DNA of 21,466 nt, taken from an uncultured Collinsella sp. GTDB lineage: Bacteria; Actinomycetota; Coriobacteriia; Coriobacteriales; Coriobacteriaceae. Below, piece by piece: positions 6,064 through 13,676 of this stretch. A program made the translations under genes and the position numbers. The DNA lies in assembly GCA_900548075.1 (NCBI GenBank), contig URJD01000010.1, positions 1 through 21,466 of the forward strand, written 5' to 3'. Below the pieces are notes generated by a model. The model had not been told where the DNA came from. It worked only from the letters and a program-made list of their open reading frames with translations, and ran no database searches. Position 1 is the first letter of the stretch; every line of letters begins with the position of its first letter.

Positions 6064-6906
6064 TTACTCCTCGGTGCTCTCGACCGTATCGGCCGCAGCA
6101 TCCTCGGGCGCCGCTTCGGGCTCCGGTGCGGGGCGCTTCTCGCCACCGTAGGTCACCGTCACCATCGCGGAACGCAGAATACGATCCGCCATGCGGTAGC
6201 CCTTCTGGTACACATCGTTGACGGTCTCGTCGTACTGCGATGCGTCCTCGACGCGACCCACAGCCTGGTGCTCGAGCGGATCGAACGCCTCGCCCTTGGG
6301 GTCGATGGGCTCAACGCCCTCGTGCGCAAACACATCGAGCAGCTTGGCATGCACCGCGTCGACGCCGTCGACGAACTGCTTAAAGTCGTCGGAAAGTTCT
6401 TGACTGCGGGCATGGTCGATCGCGCGCTCGATATCGTCGATCACCGGCAACAGCGCAGTGACGAGCTTCTCGGTCGCGCGCTCGCGCTCGGCTATACGCT
6501 CATTGGCGGTGCGGCGACGGAAGTTCTCCCAGTCGGCCTGCAGACGGGCGGTACGCTCGGTGGCGTCCTTTGCCTTGTCCTCGGCGGCCTTCTGAGCCTC
6601 TGCCGCAGCATCGAGCTCGTTGCGCACGTCGGCAAGCTCTTTCTGAGCCTGCTCGAACTTGAGCTTAAAGTCGTTGTCGGCGGCTTCCTCACCGGCGCGG
6701 ATAGCGGCTTCCACCATCTCGTCCTCGGTCATCGTCGCCTCCTTGTTGGAATCCTCTACCTGGTTCTCGGCAGCCTCGGCGGCCTCGGCCTCGTCGGCCT
6801 CGGTATCGTCAACGGCCTCTACGGGAATCTTCACGTCCTTCTCCTCAGAGTCAACGGGGGCGGCACCAACGGCGGCCGCCTCCGTGCGAGCTTTACGGGC
6901 GGACAT
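6064..6906 (-). CDS. grpE: GrpE nucleotide-exchange factor for DnaK
   Basis: GrpE dimerises through a long helix and opens the DnaK nucleotide cleft to release ADP. The 280 residues comprise an acidic, low-complexity N-terminus (1-58), a long coiled-coil helix (about 62-140, ending in the conserved LQADWENFRRRTANER) and the compact beta domain (about 200-255, with DVYQKGYRMADRILRSAMVTV). An acidic tail follows. The protein is longer than the usual roughly 190-220 residues at both ends. The ATG at 6906 begins 2 bases after the dnaK stop and has GAGGA upstream. A second ATG at 6732 (residue 59) has a far better Shine-Dalgarno and would give a 222-residue form, so the start is uncertain or dual. 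Confidence 0.92.
   Translation of the reverse strand: MSARKARTEAAAVGAAPVDSEEKDVKIPVEAVDDTEADEAEAAEAAENQVEDSNKEATMTEDEMVEAAIRAGEEAADNDFKLKFEQAQKELADVRNELDAAAEAQKAAEDKAKDATERTARLQADWENFRRRTANERIAERERATEKLVTALLPVIDDIERAIDHARSQELSDDFKQFVDGVDAVHAKLLDVFAHEGVEPIDPKGEAFDPLEHQAVGRVEDASQYDETVNDVYQKGYRMADRILRSAMVTVTYGGEKRPAPEPEAAPEDAAADTVESTEE
6730..6744 (-). promoter_or_regulatory. Strong internal Shine-Dalgarno and ATG within grpE
   Basis: On the minus strand AAGGAGG (6738-6744) is followed by 5 bases and then ATG (6732-6730), in frame with grpE at residue 59. It is one of the strongest ribosome sites in the operon and directly precedes the conserved coiled coil, so the GrpE core could be made from here. 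Confidence 0.5.
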
Positions 6907-6908
6907 GA

Positions 6909-8801
6909 TTACTTGTCCTCGTCGTCCACAACCTCGTAGTCGGCGTCGACGACGTCATCGTCGGCAGGCTGGGCGCCGGTGGCACCGTCGGTCTGCTGCT
7001 GAGCGTCGGCGTAGACAACCTGAGCCAGCTCGTAGGCCACGGACTGCAGGGACTCGCCGGCGGCCTTGATGGCCTCGACGTCAGAGCCCTCAAGCGCCTT
7101 CTTGGCGTCGGCGATAGCGGCCTCGGCCTTGGACTTCACATCGGCGGAAACCTTGTCACCGAGCTCGTTGAGGGTCTGCTCGGTGGAGTAGCACAGGCTG
7201 TCGGTCTGGTTGCGGACCTCGACCTCTTCCTTCTGCTTCTTGTCCTCCTCGGCATGAGCCTCGGCGTCCTTGACCATGCGATCGACTTCGTCGTCGGAAA
7301 GCGCGGTGGAGCCGGAGATGGTGATCTGCTGCTCCTTGCCGGTGCCCTTGTCCTTAGCGGAAACCTTGACGATGCCGTTGGCGTCAATGTCGAAGGTGAC
7401 CTCGATCTGCGGCACGCCGCGGCGAGCAGCCGGGATACCGGTCAGCTGGAACTTACCGAGCGACTTGTTGTCGCGGGCAAGCTCGCGCTCGCCCTGGAGC
7501 ACGTTGATCTCGACGCTGGTCTGGTTGTCGGCAGCGGTGGAGTAGACCTCGGTCTTGGAGGTCGGGATCGTGGTGTTGCGGTCGATCATCTTGGTCATGA
7601 TGCCGCCCATGGTCTCGACACCCAGCGACAGCGGGGTAACGTCGAGCAGCAGGATGCCCTCGACGTCGCCGGTGAGCACGCCGCCCTGGACGGCAGCGCC
7701 GTCGGCAACGACCTCGTCGGGGTTCACGGACATGTTGGGCTGCTTGCCGGTCATGGTCTTGACGAGCTCCTGGACGGCGGGCATACGGGTGGAGCCGCCG
7801 ACGAGGATGACCTCGGTCAGATCGGAGAGCTTAAGCTTGGCGTCGCGCAGGGCGTTGGTGACAGGCTGCTTGCAGCGCTCGAGCAGGTCGCGGGTGATCT
7901 TCTCGAACTCGGCGCGGGTCAGCGTGTAGTTGAGGTGCAGCGGGCCGGACTGGTTCATGGTGATGAACGGCAGGTTGATGGTGGTCTGCTGGGCAGCGGA
8001 GAGCTCCTTCTTGGCGTTCTCGGCGGCCTCCTTCAGACGCTGCAGGGCCATGGGGTCCTGACGCAGGTCGACACCGTTCTCCTGCTGGAACTTATCGGCC
8101 ATCCAGTCGATGACGCGCTGATCCCAGTCGTCGCCGCCCAGGTGGTTGTCGCCCGAGGTGGACAGAACCTCAAACACGCCGTCGGCGAGGTCGAGGATGG
8201 AGACGTCGAAGGTACCGCCACCCAGGTCGAAGACCAGGATGCGCTGGTCGGTGCCCTGCTTGTCCAGGCCATAGGCAAGAGCAGCAGCGGTCGGCTCGTT
8301 GACGATACGCTTGACGTTGAGGCCGGCGATCTTACCGGCGTCCTTGGTGGCCTGACGCTGGGCGTCGTTGAAGTAGGCCGGGACGGTGATGACGGCGTCG
8401 GTGACGGTCTCGCCCAGATACTTCTCGGCGTCGGCCTTCATCTTTGCGAGCGTCATGGCGCTCACCTGCTCGGCGGTGTAGTCCTTGCCCTCGATGTCGA
8501 CGACGGCACGGCCACCCTGGCCCTCCTTGACCTCGTACGGCACGGTCTTGATCTCGGAGGTGCACTCAGAGTACTTGCGGCCCATGAAGCGCTTGATGGA
8601 GAACACGGTGTTCTTGGGGTTGGTGACAGCCTGGTTCTTAGCGGCCTTACCCACGACGCGGTCGCCGTCGGCACGGAAGCCCACGACGGACGGGGTGGTG
8701 CGGTCGCCCTCGGCGTTCACGATAATGGTCGGAGAACCGCCCTCGAGAACGGCCATTGCGGAGTTAGTAGTACCAAGGTCGATACCAAGAATCTTGCCCA
8801 T
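6909..8801 (-). CDS. dnaK: DnaK, Hsp70 chaperone
   Basis: This is a 630-residue cytoplasmic Hsp70. The ATPase domain carries the phosphate-1 motif GIDLGTTNS (6-14), the second signature FDLGGGTFDVS (191-201) and the third VILVGGSTRMPAVQELV (331-347). The linker LLLDVTPLSLG spans 385-395, followed by the beta substrate-binding domain and a helical lid. The C-terminus is acidic and ends in VVDDEDK. The length is normal for the family. It is the first gene of dnaK-grpE-dnaJ-hspR. The ATG at 8801 is preceded by GAGAGAGGGAA about 8 bases upstream. HspR is the likely repressor, but a standard HAIR site is not visible upstream. Confidence 0.97.
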   Translation of the reverse strand: MGKILGIDLGTTNSAMAVLEGGSPTIIVNAEGDRTTPSVVGFRADGDRVVGKAAKNQAVTNPKNTVFSIKRFMGRKYSECTSEIKTVPYEVKEGQGGRAVVDIEGKDYTAEQVSAMTLAKMKADAEKYLGETVTDAVITVPAYFNDAQRQATKDAGKIAGLNVKRIVNEPTAAALAYGLDKQGTDQRILVFDLGGGTFDVSILDLADGVFEVLSTSGDNHLGGDDWDQRVIDWMADKFQQENGVDLRQDPMALQRLKEAAENAKKELSAAQQTTINLPFITMNQSGPLHLNYTLTRAEFEKITRDLLERCKQPVTNALRDAKLKLSDLTEVILVGGSTRMPAVQELVKTMTGKQPNMSVNPDEVVADGAAVQGGVLTGDVEGILLLDVTPLSLGVETMGGIMTKMIDRNTTIPTSKTEVYSTAADNQTSVEINVLQGERELARDNKSLGKFQLTGIPAARRGVPQIEVTFDIDANGIVKVSAKDKGTGKEQQITISGSTALSDDEVDRMVKDAEAHAEEDKKQKEEVEVRNQTDSLCYSTEQTLNELGDKVSADVKSKAEAAIADAKKALEGSDVEAIKAAGESLQSVAYELAQVVYADAQQQTDGATGAQPADDDVVDADYEVVDDEDK

Positions 8802-8835
8802 TAGAAATTCCCTCTCTCTTTTGCGTTTGCACCGA

Positions 8836-8960
8836 CTCGGCGGTCTGCCGAGCGGTGTTTCGGCTTGTCTTTCAGGATGTAGTGTATCCCCTTATGAGCC
8901 GGAATATACAAAATCTAAGTCAATTCATATAAGATTTCTTATTGCTGAGAGTTTAGGTTC
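8836..8960 (-). promoter_or_regulatory. dnaK leader and probable promoter/operator region
   Basis: Upstream of dnaK (minus strand) a leader hairpin CTCGGC/GCCGAG (8836-8841/8847-8852) is followed by an AT-rich patch at 8900-8960. This patch contains a TTGACT box (8917-8922) and an imperfect inverted repeat, AAATCT (8911-8916)/AGATTT (8932-8937). No -10 box at standard spacing from TTGACT could be fixed. Neither the HAIR consensus (CTTGAGT-N7-ACTCAAG) nor a CIRCE element is present. Operator function of the repeat is a guess. Confidence 0.35.
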
Positions 8961-9292
8961 TTAAATGCGCAGGTAGACGCGTTGTTGGAGTTCTCGGCAA
9001 ATCTATCGAGATCTATGTAGAGATGGCTGAGGTTTGGGCCGGAGCCACACGGAGTGGTCTTGGGGCTACCCCGAGGAAGGCGTGACCCGTTTTGAGCGTC
9101 GATTCCGGGTCGCAGTTTCCGTCTGAAGGCTCAACCGGAAACCGTATCCCGTTTTGAGAGCTGATACCGGGTCGCAGTTTCCTCTAGCGGCCCAACCGGA
9201 AACTGCGACCCGGTTTTCGGCCAAATAACGGGATGCCCTTTCCGCAGGCGCGCTCAATAGCTCAATATTTCAAGTCACCTTTAGTTAACATT
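8961..9292. repeat. Non-coding stretch with tandem and inverted repeats
   Basis: No gene is present here. A 35-base unit beginning CCCGTTTTGAG and ending CCGGGTCGCAGTTTCC occurs at 9086-9120 and 9148-9182 (period 62, 31 of 35 identical). The sequences following each unit, containing CAACCGGAAAC, are also related. The end of the second unit (9167-9182) forms a perfect 16-bp hairpin with GGAAACTGCGACCCGG (9198-9213), loop 15. There is no T tract. It looks like a remnant of a palindromic intergenic repeat family. Confidence 0.65.
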
Positions 9293-9326
9293 TGCGCAGC
9301 TCAACGGCCCCACCTGCGCATTTTTT
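9293..9326 (+). terminator. Orphan intrinsic terminator, plus strand
   Basis: TGCGCAG (9293-9299) and CTGCGCA (9314-9320) form a perfect 7-bp stem with a 14-base loop, followed directly by six T. No plus-strand gene lies upstream, because dnaK reads the other way. It may end a small RNA from 8960-9290 or insulate the ferredoxin promoter. Confidence 0.55.
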
Positions 9327-9378
9327 AGTAAACCTTGGCATACTCGGCGAACGGTATGAAGATGCCGGTCAGAGGGTA

Positions 9379-9406
9379 TTGCAAACGGTCGCTCCCGTGG
9401 TATGTT
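9379..9406 (+). promoter_or_regulatory. Candidate promoter of the ferredoxin gene
   Basis: TTGCAA (9379-9384), a 16-bp spacer and TATGTT (9401-9406) preceded by TGG form an extended -10 type promoter. Transcription would start near 9413, leaving a leader of about 55 bases before the ATG at 9468. Confidence 0.5.
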
Positions 9407-9467
9407 TTTGCCCGAATCAAACCGGCGCGCATCGCCTGTAGCGTCGGTCAACAGAGAGGAAACTACC

Positions 9468-9653
9468 ATGGCTCATCCCGTAATTGATGCCGACGAGTGC
9501 ATCGCTTGTGGCGTTTGCGTCGACTCCTGCCCCGCTGGCGTTCTGGAGCTCCAGGACGTCGCTACCGTCGCTGACGAGGACTCCTGCGTCGCCTGTGGCG
9601 CTTGCCAGGACGCTTGCCCCGCTGGCGCGATCACCGAGATCGTCGAGGAGTAA
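9468..9653 (+). CDS. Small 2[4Fe-4S] ferredoxin
   Basis: This 61-residue acidic electron carrier has two clostridial-type cluster motifs: C11-IA-C14-GV-C17-VDS-C21-P and C40-VA-C43-GA-C46-QDA-C50-P. Each is CxxCxxCxxxCP, so the two clusters share ligands across the pseudo-twofold axis as in classical bacterial ferredoxins. The halves are clearly repeats of each other (IACGVC/VACGAC, PAGVLE/PAGAIT). The ribosome site GAGAGGA lies 8 bases before the ATG. It is transcribed alone between its own promoter and a strong terminator. Such ferredoxins serve low-potential reactions (pyruvate:ferredoxin oxidoreductase, hydrogenase); the partner here is not shown by context. Confidence 0.95.
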   Translation: MAHPVIDADECIACGVCVDSCPAGVLELQDVATVADEDSCVACGACQDACPAGAITEIVEE

Positions 9654-9694
9654 CAACTCCCCCACTTGCACACTCAAAAGTACACCGTGCACAA

Positions 9695-9732
9695 AAAAGG
9701 AGGCCTCCGCATCGCCGCGGAGGCCTCCTTTT
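9695..9732. terminator. Bidirectional terminator between ferredoxin and niaR
   Basis: AAAAGGAGGCCTCCGC (9695-9710) and GCGGAGGCCTCCTTTT (9717-9732) are perfect 16-bp complements with a 6-base loop. The plus strand ends in TTTT after the ferredoxin gene and the minus strand in TTTTTT after niaR, so one structure serves both convergent units. Confidence 0.88.
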
Positions 9733-9745
9733 GCATTCGTCGTTA

Positions 9746-10291
9746 CTAGGACAGGTCGTCTTCGTAGGGCATTAGGTCCGCCAAGTAGCCTTTCTCCTTG
9801 AGCATAGCCTCGATCTCATCGAGGGTTTGCTCGTCCTCCGCCGCGATGCGATGGAAGTGATAGCCGCTCGTCACCGTTAGTAGCGGGAAACTCTTGCCGC
9901 TCTCGATATCGTGCAGGTAGCGCTCAACATCGCGACGATTGCGGATGTCCAGGTCGGCCGTGATCTTGCCGTACACACGATGGTTGACGATCACGTTAAG
10001 CACGGCGCCACCCGCGTCGACGATACTCGTAAGTTCGTCGCCCGCCTGCTCCACGCTGTGGCGCACCTTAACAAGACGCGTGGGCACGGCGGGGCTGCTG
10101 GGGGCCTCCTGCAGCACATAACCACGGTTGGTCGCCACGACATCGTGCCCATCGGCACGCAGCAGGGCAATATCCTGAACCACGATCTGACGGCTCACGC
10201 CAACCTCGCGGGCAAGTGCGCTGCCCGAAACGGGCTCCTTGGCCACCTCGAGCACGTCCATGATGGCACGGCGACGCTCGCGGGCGTTCAT
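9746..10291 (-). CDS. niaR: NiaR-type niacin-responsive repressor (HTH_11 plus 3H domain)
   Basis: This 181-residue regulator has an N-terminal winged helix (about 5-60, with SGSALAREVGVSRQIVVQDI as the recognition region). A C-terminal 3H domain (about 72-170) is named for its three conserved His. H78, E86, H145 and H147 (VRHSVEQAGDE and GYHFHR) match, from memory, the Ni-binding ligand set seen in the Thermotoga maritima homologue; H104 (VNHRVYG) is also a conserved His. NiaR/YrxA proteins repress NAD synthesis and niacin uptake genes when niacin is present. It is the last gene of nadA-nadB-nadC-niaR and its ATG overlaps the nadC stop by one base (TAATG), so translation is coupled. It probably autoregulates through the palindrome upstream of nadA. 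Confidence 0.9.
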   Translation of the reverse strand: MNARERRRAIMDVLEVAKEPVSGSALAREVGVSRQIVVQDIALLRADGHDVVATNRGYVLQEAPSSPAVPTRLVKVRHSVEQAGDELTSIVDAGGAVLNVIVNHRVYGKITADLDIRNRRDVERYLHDIESGKSFPLLTVTSGYHFHRIAAEDEQTLDEIEAMLKEKGYLADLMPYEDDLS

Positions 10292-11151
10292 TATTTACCG
10301 TCCAGCAGACGCAGGTGCTTAAGCGAGAGGTCGAGGATCGGCGCGGAGTGCGTCAGGGCGCCCGAGCTAATAAAGTCAACGCCCAGGTCGGCGAGCGCGC
10401 GGATATTGCCGGCGTCCACGTTGCCCGAACACTCGGTCTTGGCGCGACCGGCGATAAGCTCGATAGCGGCGGCCATGTCGTCATGGGTCATGTTGTCGAA
10501 CATGATGATGTCGGCGCCGGCCTCCACGGCCTCGCGCACCATGTCCAGGTTCTCGCACTCGATCTCGACCGTCGTGGTAAACGATGCATGGGCGCGCGCC
10601 ATCTCGATCGCACGCGTCACGCCACCGGCGGCATCGATGTGGTTGTCCTTGAGCATGACGGCCGTCGACAGGTTGTAACGGTGGTTGCTGCCGCCGCCGA
10701 TCTCGACTGCCGCCTTTTCAAACACACGCATGCCCGGTGTGGTCTTGCGCGTGTCGACAAGCACGGTCTTAGTGCCCTCGAGCGCCGCGGCCATGCTGTG
10801 CGTGTAGGTAGCGATGCCGCTCATGCGCTGCAGGTAGTTGAGCGCCACGCGCTCGCCCGAAAGCAACACGCGCGCGTCGCCGCGCACCTGGCCCACGTGA
10901 TCGCCGGCATGCACCTCGTCGCCATCCGAGACATCGAACAACACGGAGCTCTGCGGATCCAGCAGCTCAAAGGTGCGGGCGAATACGTCCAGGCCGGCGA
11001 TAATGCCGTCGGCCTTGGCGATAAGCTCCACCGTGGCGGGACGCGCCGTGGGGCACACGCTCGCCGTGCTCACGTCCTCAAACGTAATGTCCTCGCGCAG
11101 AGCCTGCAGAATCAGATCATCGACGACGAGCTTCATGGTAATGGGATTCAT
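10291..11151 (-). CDS. nadC: Nicotinate-nucleotide pyrophosphorylase (quinolinate phosphoribosyltransferase)
   Basis: NadC converts quinolinate and PRPP to nicotinate mononucleotide, CO2 and PPi, the third step of de novo NAD synthesis. The 286 residues are the normal family length. An N-terminal alpha/beta domain is followed by the open alpha/beta barrel containing RKTTPGMRVFEKAAV, GGGSNHRYNL and VMLKDNHI, the PRPP/quinolinate-binding segments. The later barrel strands VEIECENL, GADIIMFDNM and DFISSGALTHS are also typical. The ATG at 11151 starts 3 bases after the nadB stop and has GGAGGAG 6 bases upstream. The start is well supported. Confidence 0.96.
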   Translation of the reverse strand: MNPITMKLVVDDLILQALREDITFEDVSTASVCPTARPATVELIAKADGIIAGLDVFARTFELLDPQSSVLFDVSDGDEVHAGDHVGQVRGDARVLLSGERVALNYLQRMSGIATYTHSMAAALEGTKTVLVDTRKTTPGMRVFEKAAVEIGGGSNHRYNLSTAVMLKDNHIDAAGGVTRAIEMARAHASFTTTVEIECENLDMVREAVEAGADIIMFDNMTHDDMAAAIELIAGRAKTECSGNVDAGNIRALADLGVDFISSGALTHSAPILDLSLKHLRLLDGK

Positions 11152-11154
11152 GGT

Positions 11155-12531
11155 CTACTCCTCCACGGCCTGCGTGCCGGCGGCACGGGCCAATTCATCG
11201 ATTGCCAGGGTGTCGACGCTCAGGGCGCGATGACGGCCATCGAGCGCGGGATCGCCCGCCTGCTCCACGGCCAGCGACTCGCCGGTGCGCATGTACCACG
11301 CGGCGCGACGACCCCAGACCAGCGCTTCGAGCAGGCTGTTTGATGCAAGGCGATTCTTGCCGTGAACGCCGTTGCAGGCCGTCTCGCCCGCGGCGTAGAG
11401 CTCGGGCATCGAGGTGCGGCCGTCCTTATCGACCCATACGCCACCCATAAAGTAGTGCTGCGTGGGCGTAACGGGGATGGGCTCGTCCAAGATGTCGCGG
11501 CCGTCCTCAAGGCAGCGCGCGCGAATGTTGGCAAAATGCCCGGTCACCACGTCGCGTTCGACGGGGGCGAAGCTCAGCCACTCGTGCTCGGTACCGTCCT
11601 GCTTCATCTGCTCGCGAATAGCGGCAGCGACCACATCGCGCGGCTGAAGCTCGTCAGTAAAGCGTTCGCCGGCGGCGTTGAGCAAAATCGCACCCTCGCC
11701 GCGGCAGCTCTCGCTGATCAGGAAGGTGCGGCCCGGCTGCGGCGAGAACAGTCCCGTGGGGTGAATCTGCACGTAGTCCAGATGCTCCATCTTAATGCCA
11801 TGCTCCTGAGCGATGTAGCAGGCATCGCCCGTGAGCTGCGGGTAGTTGGTCGAATGGTCGTATACGCCGCCGATACCGCCCGTCGCCCACAGCGTGTGGC
11901 GGGCATGGATCTTAAACGGTTCGCCGGCATGCACGCCCTCGGCGGCATTTGTCAGCTCGTCGGCGGGACGAACCGAGTTGTCCTCGTCCACGGAAACGGC
12001 GACGACACCGGCACACACCGTGGCGCCGTCACGCTCGCCCGTCAGGATATCGGTCATGGCTACGTGCTCCAAAATCTGCACGTTATCCAGCTTGCGAACG
12101 GCCTGGAGCAGCTTGGTCGTGATCTCCTTGCCCGTAATGTCGGCATGGAAGGCAATGCGCGGACGGCTGTGCGCGCCCTCGCGGGTAAAGTCGAGGCTGC
12201 CGTCGGCCTTGCGCTCAAAATCCACGCCCATCGCTAGCAAGTCGTTGATGACCGAGCGGCTCGAGCGGATCATGATGTCGACGCTCTCGCGGCGGTTCTC
12301 GTAATGGCCGGCGTGCATGGTGTCCTCAAAGAAGGCATCGTAGTCTGAGCCCTCGGGCAGCACGCAGATGCCGCCCTGCGCGAGCATCGAATCGCACTCG
12401 TCGACAGCGCCCTTGGAGAGCATGATCACGCGCGTGCTCGTCGGCAGGTTGAGAGCCGCGTACAGGCCCGCTACGCCGCAGCCGGCAATGACGACGTCGC
12501 ACTCCATGTCGGGGTATTGCTTGGTTTCCAC
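11155..12531 (-). CDS. nadB: L-aspartate oxidase, short form
   Basis: NadB is a flavoenzyme that oxidises L-aspartate to iminoaspartate, the substrate of NadA. The FAD Rossmann motif DVVIAGCGVAGLYAAL is near the N-terminus. LWATGGIGGVYDHSTNY and the MGGVWVDKDGRTSMPELYAAGE segment are typical of the succinate dehydrogenase/fumarate reductase flavoprotein family, and HGKNRLASNSLLEALVWG contains the conserved substrate Arg. The protein stops about 50 residues after this, at 458 residues, so it lacks most of the C-terminal helical domain of the roughly 530-540-residue E. coli and B. subtilis enzymes. The GTG at 12531 has GGAGAGGA 5 bases upstream; an ATG at 12558 with a more distant GAGGG, or an ATG at 12582, are alternatives. 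Confidence 0.93.
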   Translation of the reverse strand: METKQYPDMECDVVIAGCGVAGLYAALNLPTSTRVIMLSKGAVDECDSMLAQGGICVLPEGSDYDAFFEDTMHAGHYENRRESVDIMIRSSRSVINDLLAMGVDFERKADGSLDFTREGAHSRPRIAFHADITGKEITTKLLQAVRKLDNVQILEHVAMTDILTGERDGATVCAGVVAVSVDEDNSVRPADELTNAAEGVHAGEPFKIHARHTLWATGGIGGVYDHSTNYPQLTGDACYIAQEHGIKMEHLDYVQIHPTGLFSPQPGRTFLISESCRGEGAILLNAAGERFTDELQPRDVVAAAIREQMKQDGTEHEWLSFAPVERDVVTGHFANIRARCLEDGRDILDEPIPVTPTQHYFMGGVWVDKDGRTSMPELYAAGETACNGVHGKNRLASNSLLEALVWGRRAAWYMRTGESLAVEQAGDPALDGRHRALSVDTLAIDELARAAGTQAVEE

Positions 12532-12586
12532 AGGAATCCTCTCCCTTGAATGTGACATAAGGGACCATCCCTCATGCCACATTGTT

Positions 12587-13612
12587 CTAGCGCGCTGCGT
12601 ACTCGAGCATACGGTCGAGCGTGAGCTTGGCCTGGTCTGCTGCCTCGTCCGAGACGCCGATCTGTACCTCGCCCTCGCCCGTCTCCAGGCAGTGCACGAG
12701 CTTTTCGAGCGTGATGAGGTCCATGTTGACGCAGGTGGGCTGCACCGCGGGGAAGTAGAACTTCTTGCCGGTGCCCTGGCAGCGGAGCTCGAGCTCGTAG
12801 AGCACGCCGCGGACAGTCACGATAATGAACTCGCTCGCGTCGGACTCCTCGGCGTACTTGATGATGCCGGCGGTGGAACCGATGTAGTCGGCCTCGGCCA
12901 GGACGTCAGCCTTGCACTCAGGATGCGCCAGCACGAGCGCGTCGGGGTGAGCCTCCGTCGCGTCGACGATCTGCTCGACGGTAATGATGTGGTGGCGCGG
13001 GCAGTAGCCATTGTTGAGAATGACGTGCTTTTGCGGCACCTGCTCGGCTACGAAGCGGCCCAGGTTTTGATCGGGGATGAACAGGATATGCTGCTGCGGC
13101 AGCTCGGACACGATCTTGACGGCGTTGGAGCTGGTGACACACACGTCGCTCCAGCTCTTGATCTCGACCGTGGAGTTGACGTAGCAGACGACAGCCAGGT
13201 CGTCGCCGTACTCGGCGCGCGCCGCGTCGACCGTCTCGCGCTTGACCATGTGCGCCATGGGACAGTCCGCGCCCGGCTCGGGCAGCAGCACGGTCTTAGT
13301 GGGATTGAGCAGTTTGGCGCTCTCGCCCATAAACTCCACGCCGCACAGCACGATGGTCTGCTGCGGCAGGCTTTTAGCGAGCTTAGCCAGGTAGAAGCTG
13401 TCGCCGACGTAATCAGCCACGGCCTGCACCTCGGGCGCCACGTAATAGTGCGCTAGGATCACCGCGTCACGTTGGGTTTTTAGTTGCTGAATGGCCTCGA
13501 CGAGCTCTGCGGGCACCAGCGCCGCGCGCTCCGTTGCCGTCGTTGCCGATGCCAGGCCGGCCGCGATATCGCGTGCAAGCTCCGACGCATCCATGTTCGC
13601 GCTCTGTGCCAT
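12587..13612 (-). CDS. nadA: Quinolinate synthase
   Basis: NadA condenses iminoaspartate with dihydroxyacetone phosphate to quinolinate using a [4Fe-4S] cluster. The 341 residues form three homologous domains. The three cluster Cys are recognisable at C90 (VLCGVEFMGE), C204 (NNGYCPRHH) and C294 (QPTCVNM), in the order of the known NadA structures. Other conserved blocks are AHYYVAPEVQ, FIPDQNLGRF and AHPEC. The ATG at 13612 is preferred over an adjoining TTG at 13615, because AGAGAGGGG then has proper spacing. It is the first gene of the operon and is followed closely by nadB. The promoter and operator at 13648-13697 control it. Confidence 0.96.
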   Translation of the reverse strand: MAQSANMDASELARDIAAGLASATTATERAALVPAELVEAIQQLKTQRDAVILAHYYVAPEVQAVADYVGDSFYLAKLAKSLPQQTIVLCGVEFMGESAKLLNPTKTVLLPEPGADCPMAHMVKRETVDAARAEYGDDLAVVCYVNSTVEIKSWSDVCVTSSNAVKIVSELPQQHILFIPDQNLGRFVAEQVPQKHVILNNGYCPRHHIITVEQIVDATEAHPDALVLAHPECKADVLAEADYIGSTAGIIKYAEESDASEFIIVTVRGVLYELELRCQGTGKKFYFPAVQPTCVNMDLITLEKLVHCLETGEGEVQIGVSDEAADQAKLTLDRMLEYAAR

Positions 13613-13647
13613 CAAGGCCCCTCTCTTTTGGCGAATCTTGGGGCTTT

Positions 13648-13676
13648 AGTATGACACCTAGGTTTACAGCTGACAA
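13648..13676 (-). promoter_or_regulatory. Promoter of the nadA-nadB-nadC-niaR operon
   Basis: On the minus strand TTGTCA (13676-13671), a 17-bp spacer and CATACT (13653-13648) form a sigma-70-like promoter. It lies 36 bases ahead of the nadA ATG, so the leader would be about 30 bases. The -35 box and the whole spacer lie inside the palindrome at 13654-13697. Confidence 0.65.

Noticed and set aside
7254..8804. A 516-codon open frame antisense to dnaK
   Set aside because: It mirrors the strongly biased codons of dnaK; the product is repetitive Val/Leu/Gly/Asp without a recognisable domain. Antisense frames over dnaJ/grpE (5497-6939), nadC, nadB, nadA and hypF were rejected for the same reason.
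8802..9467. tRNA, rRNA or other standard RNA gene in the long gap
   Set aside because: No cloverleaf or conserved RNA core was recognised by eye here or in other gaps. Only repeats, hairpins and a terminator were found. A covariance-model scan would be decisive.
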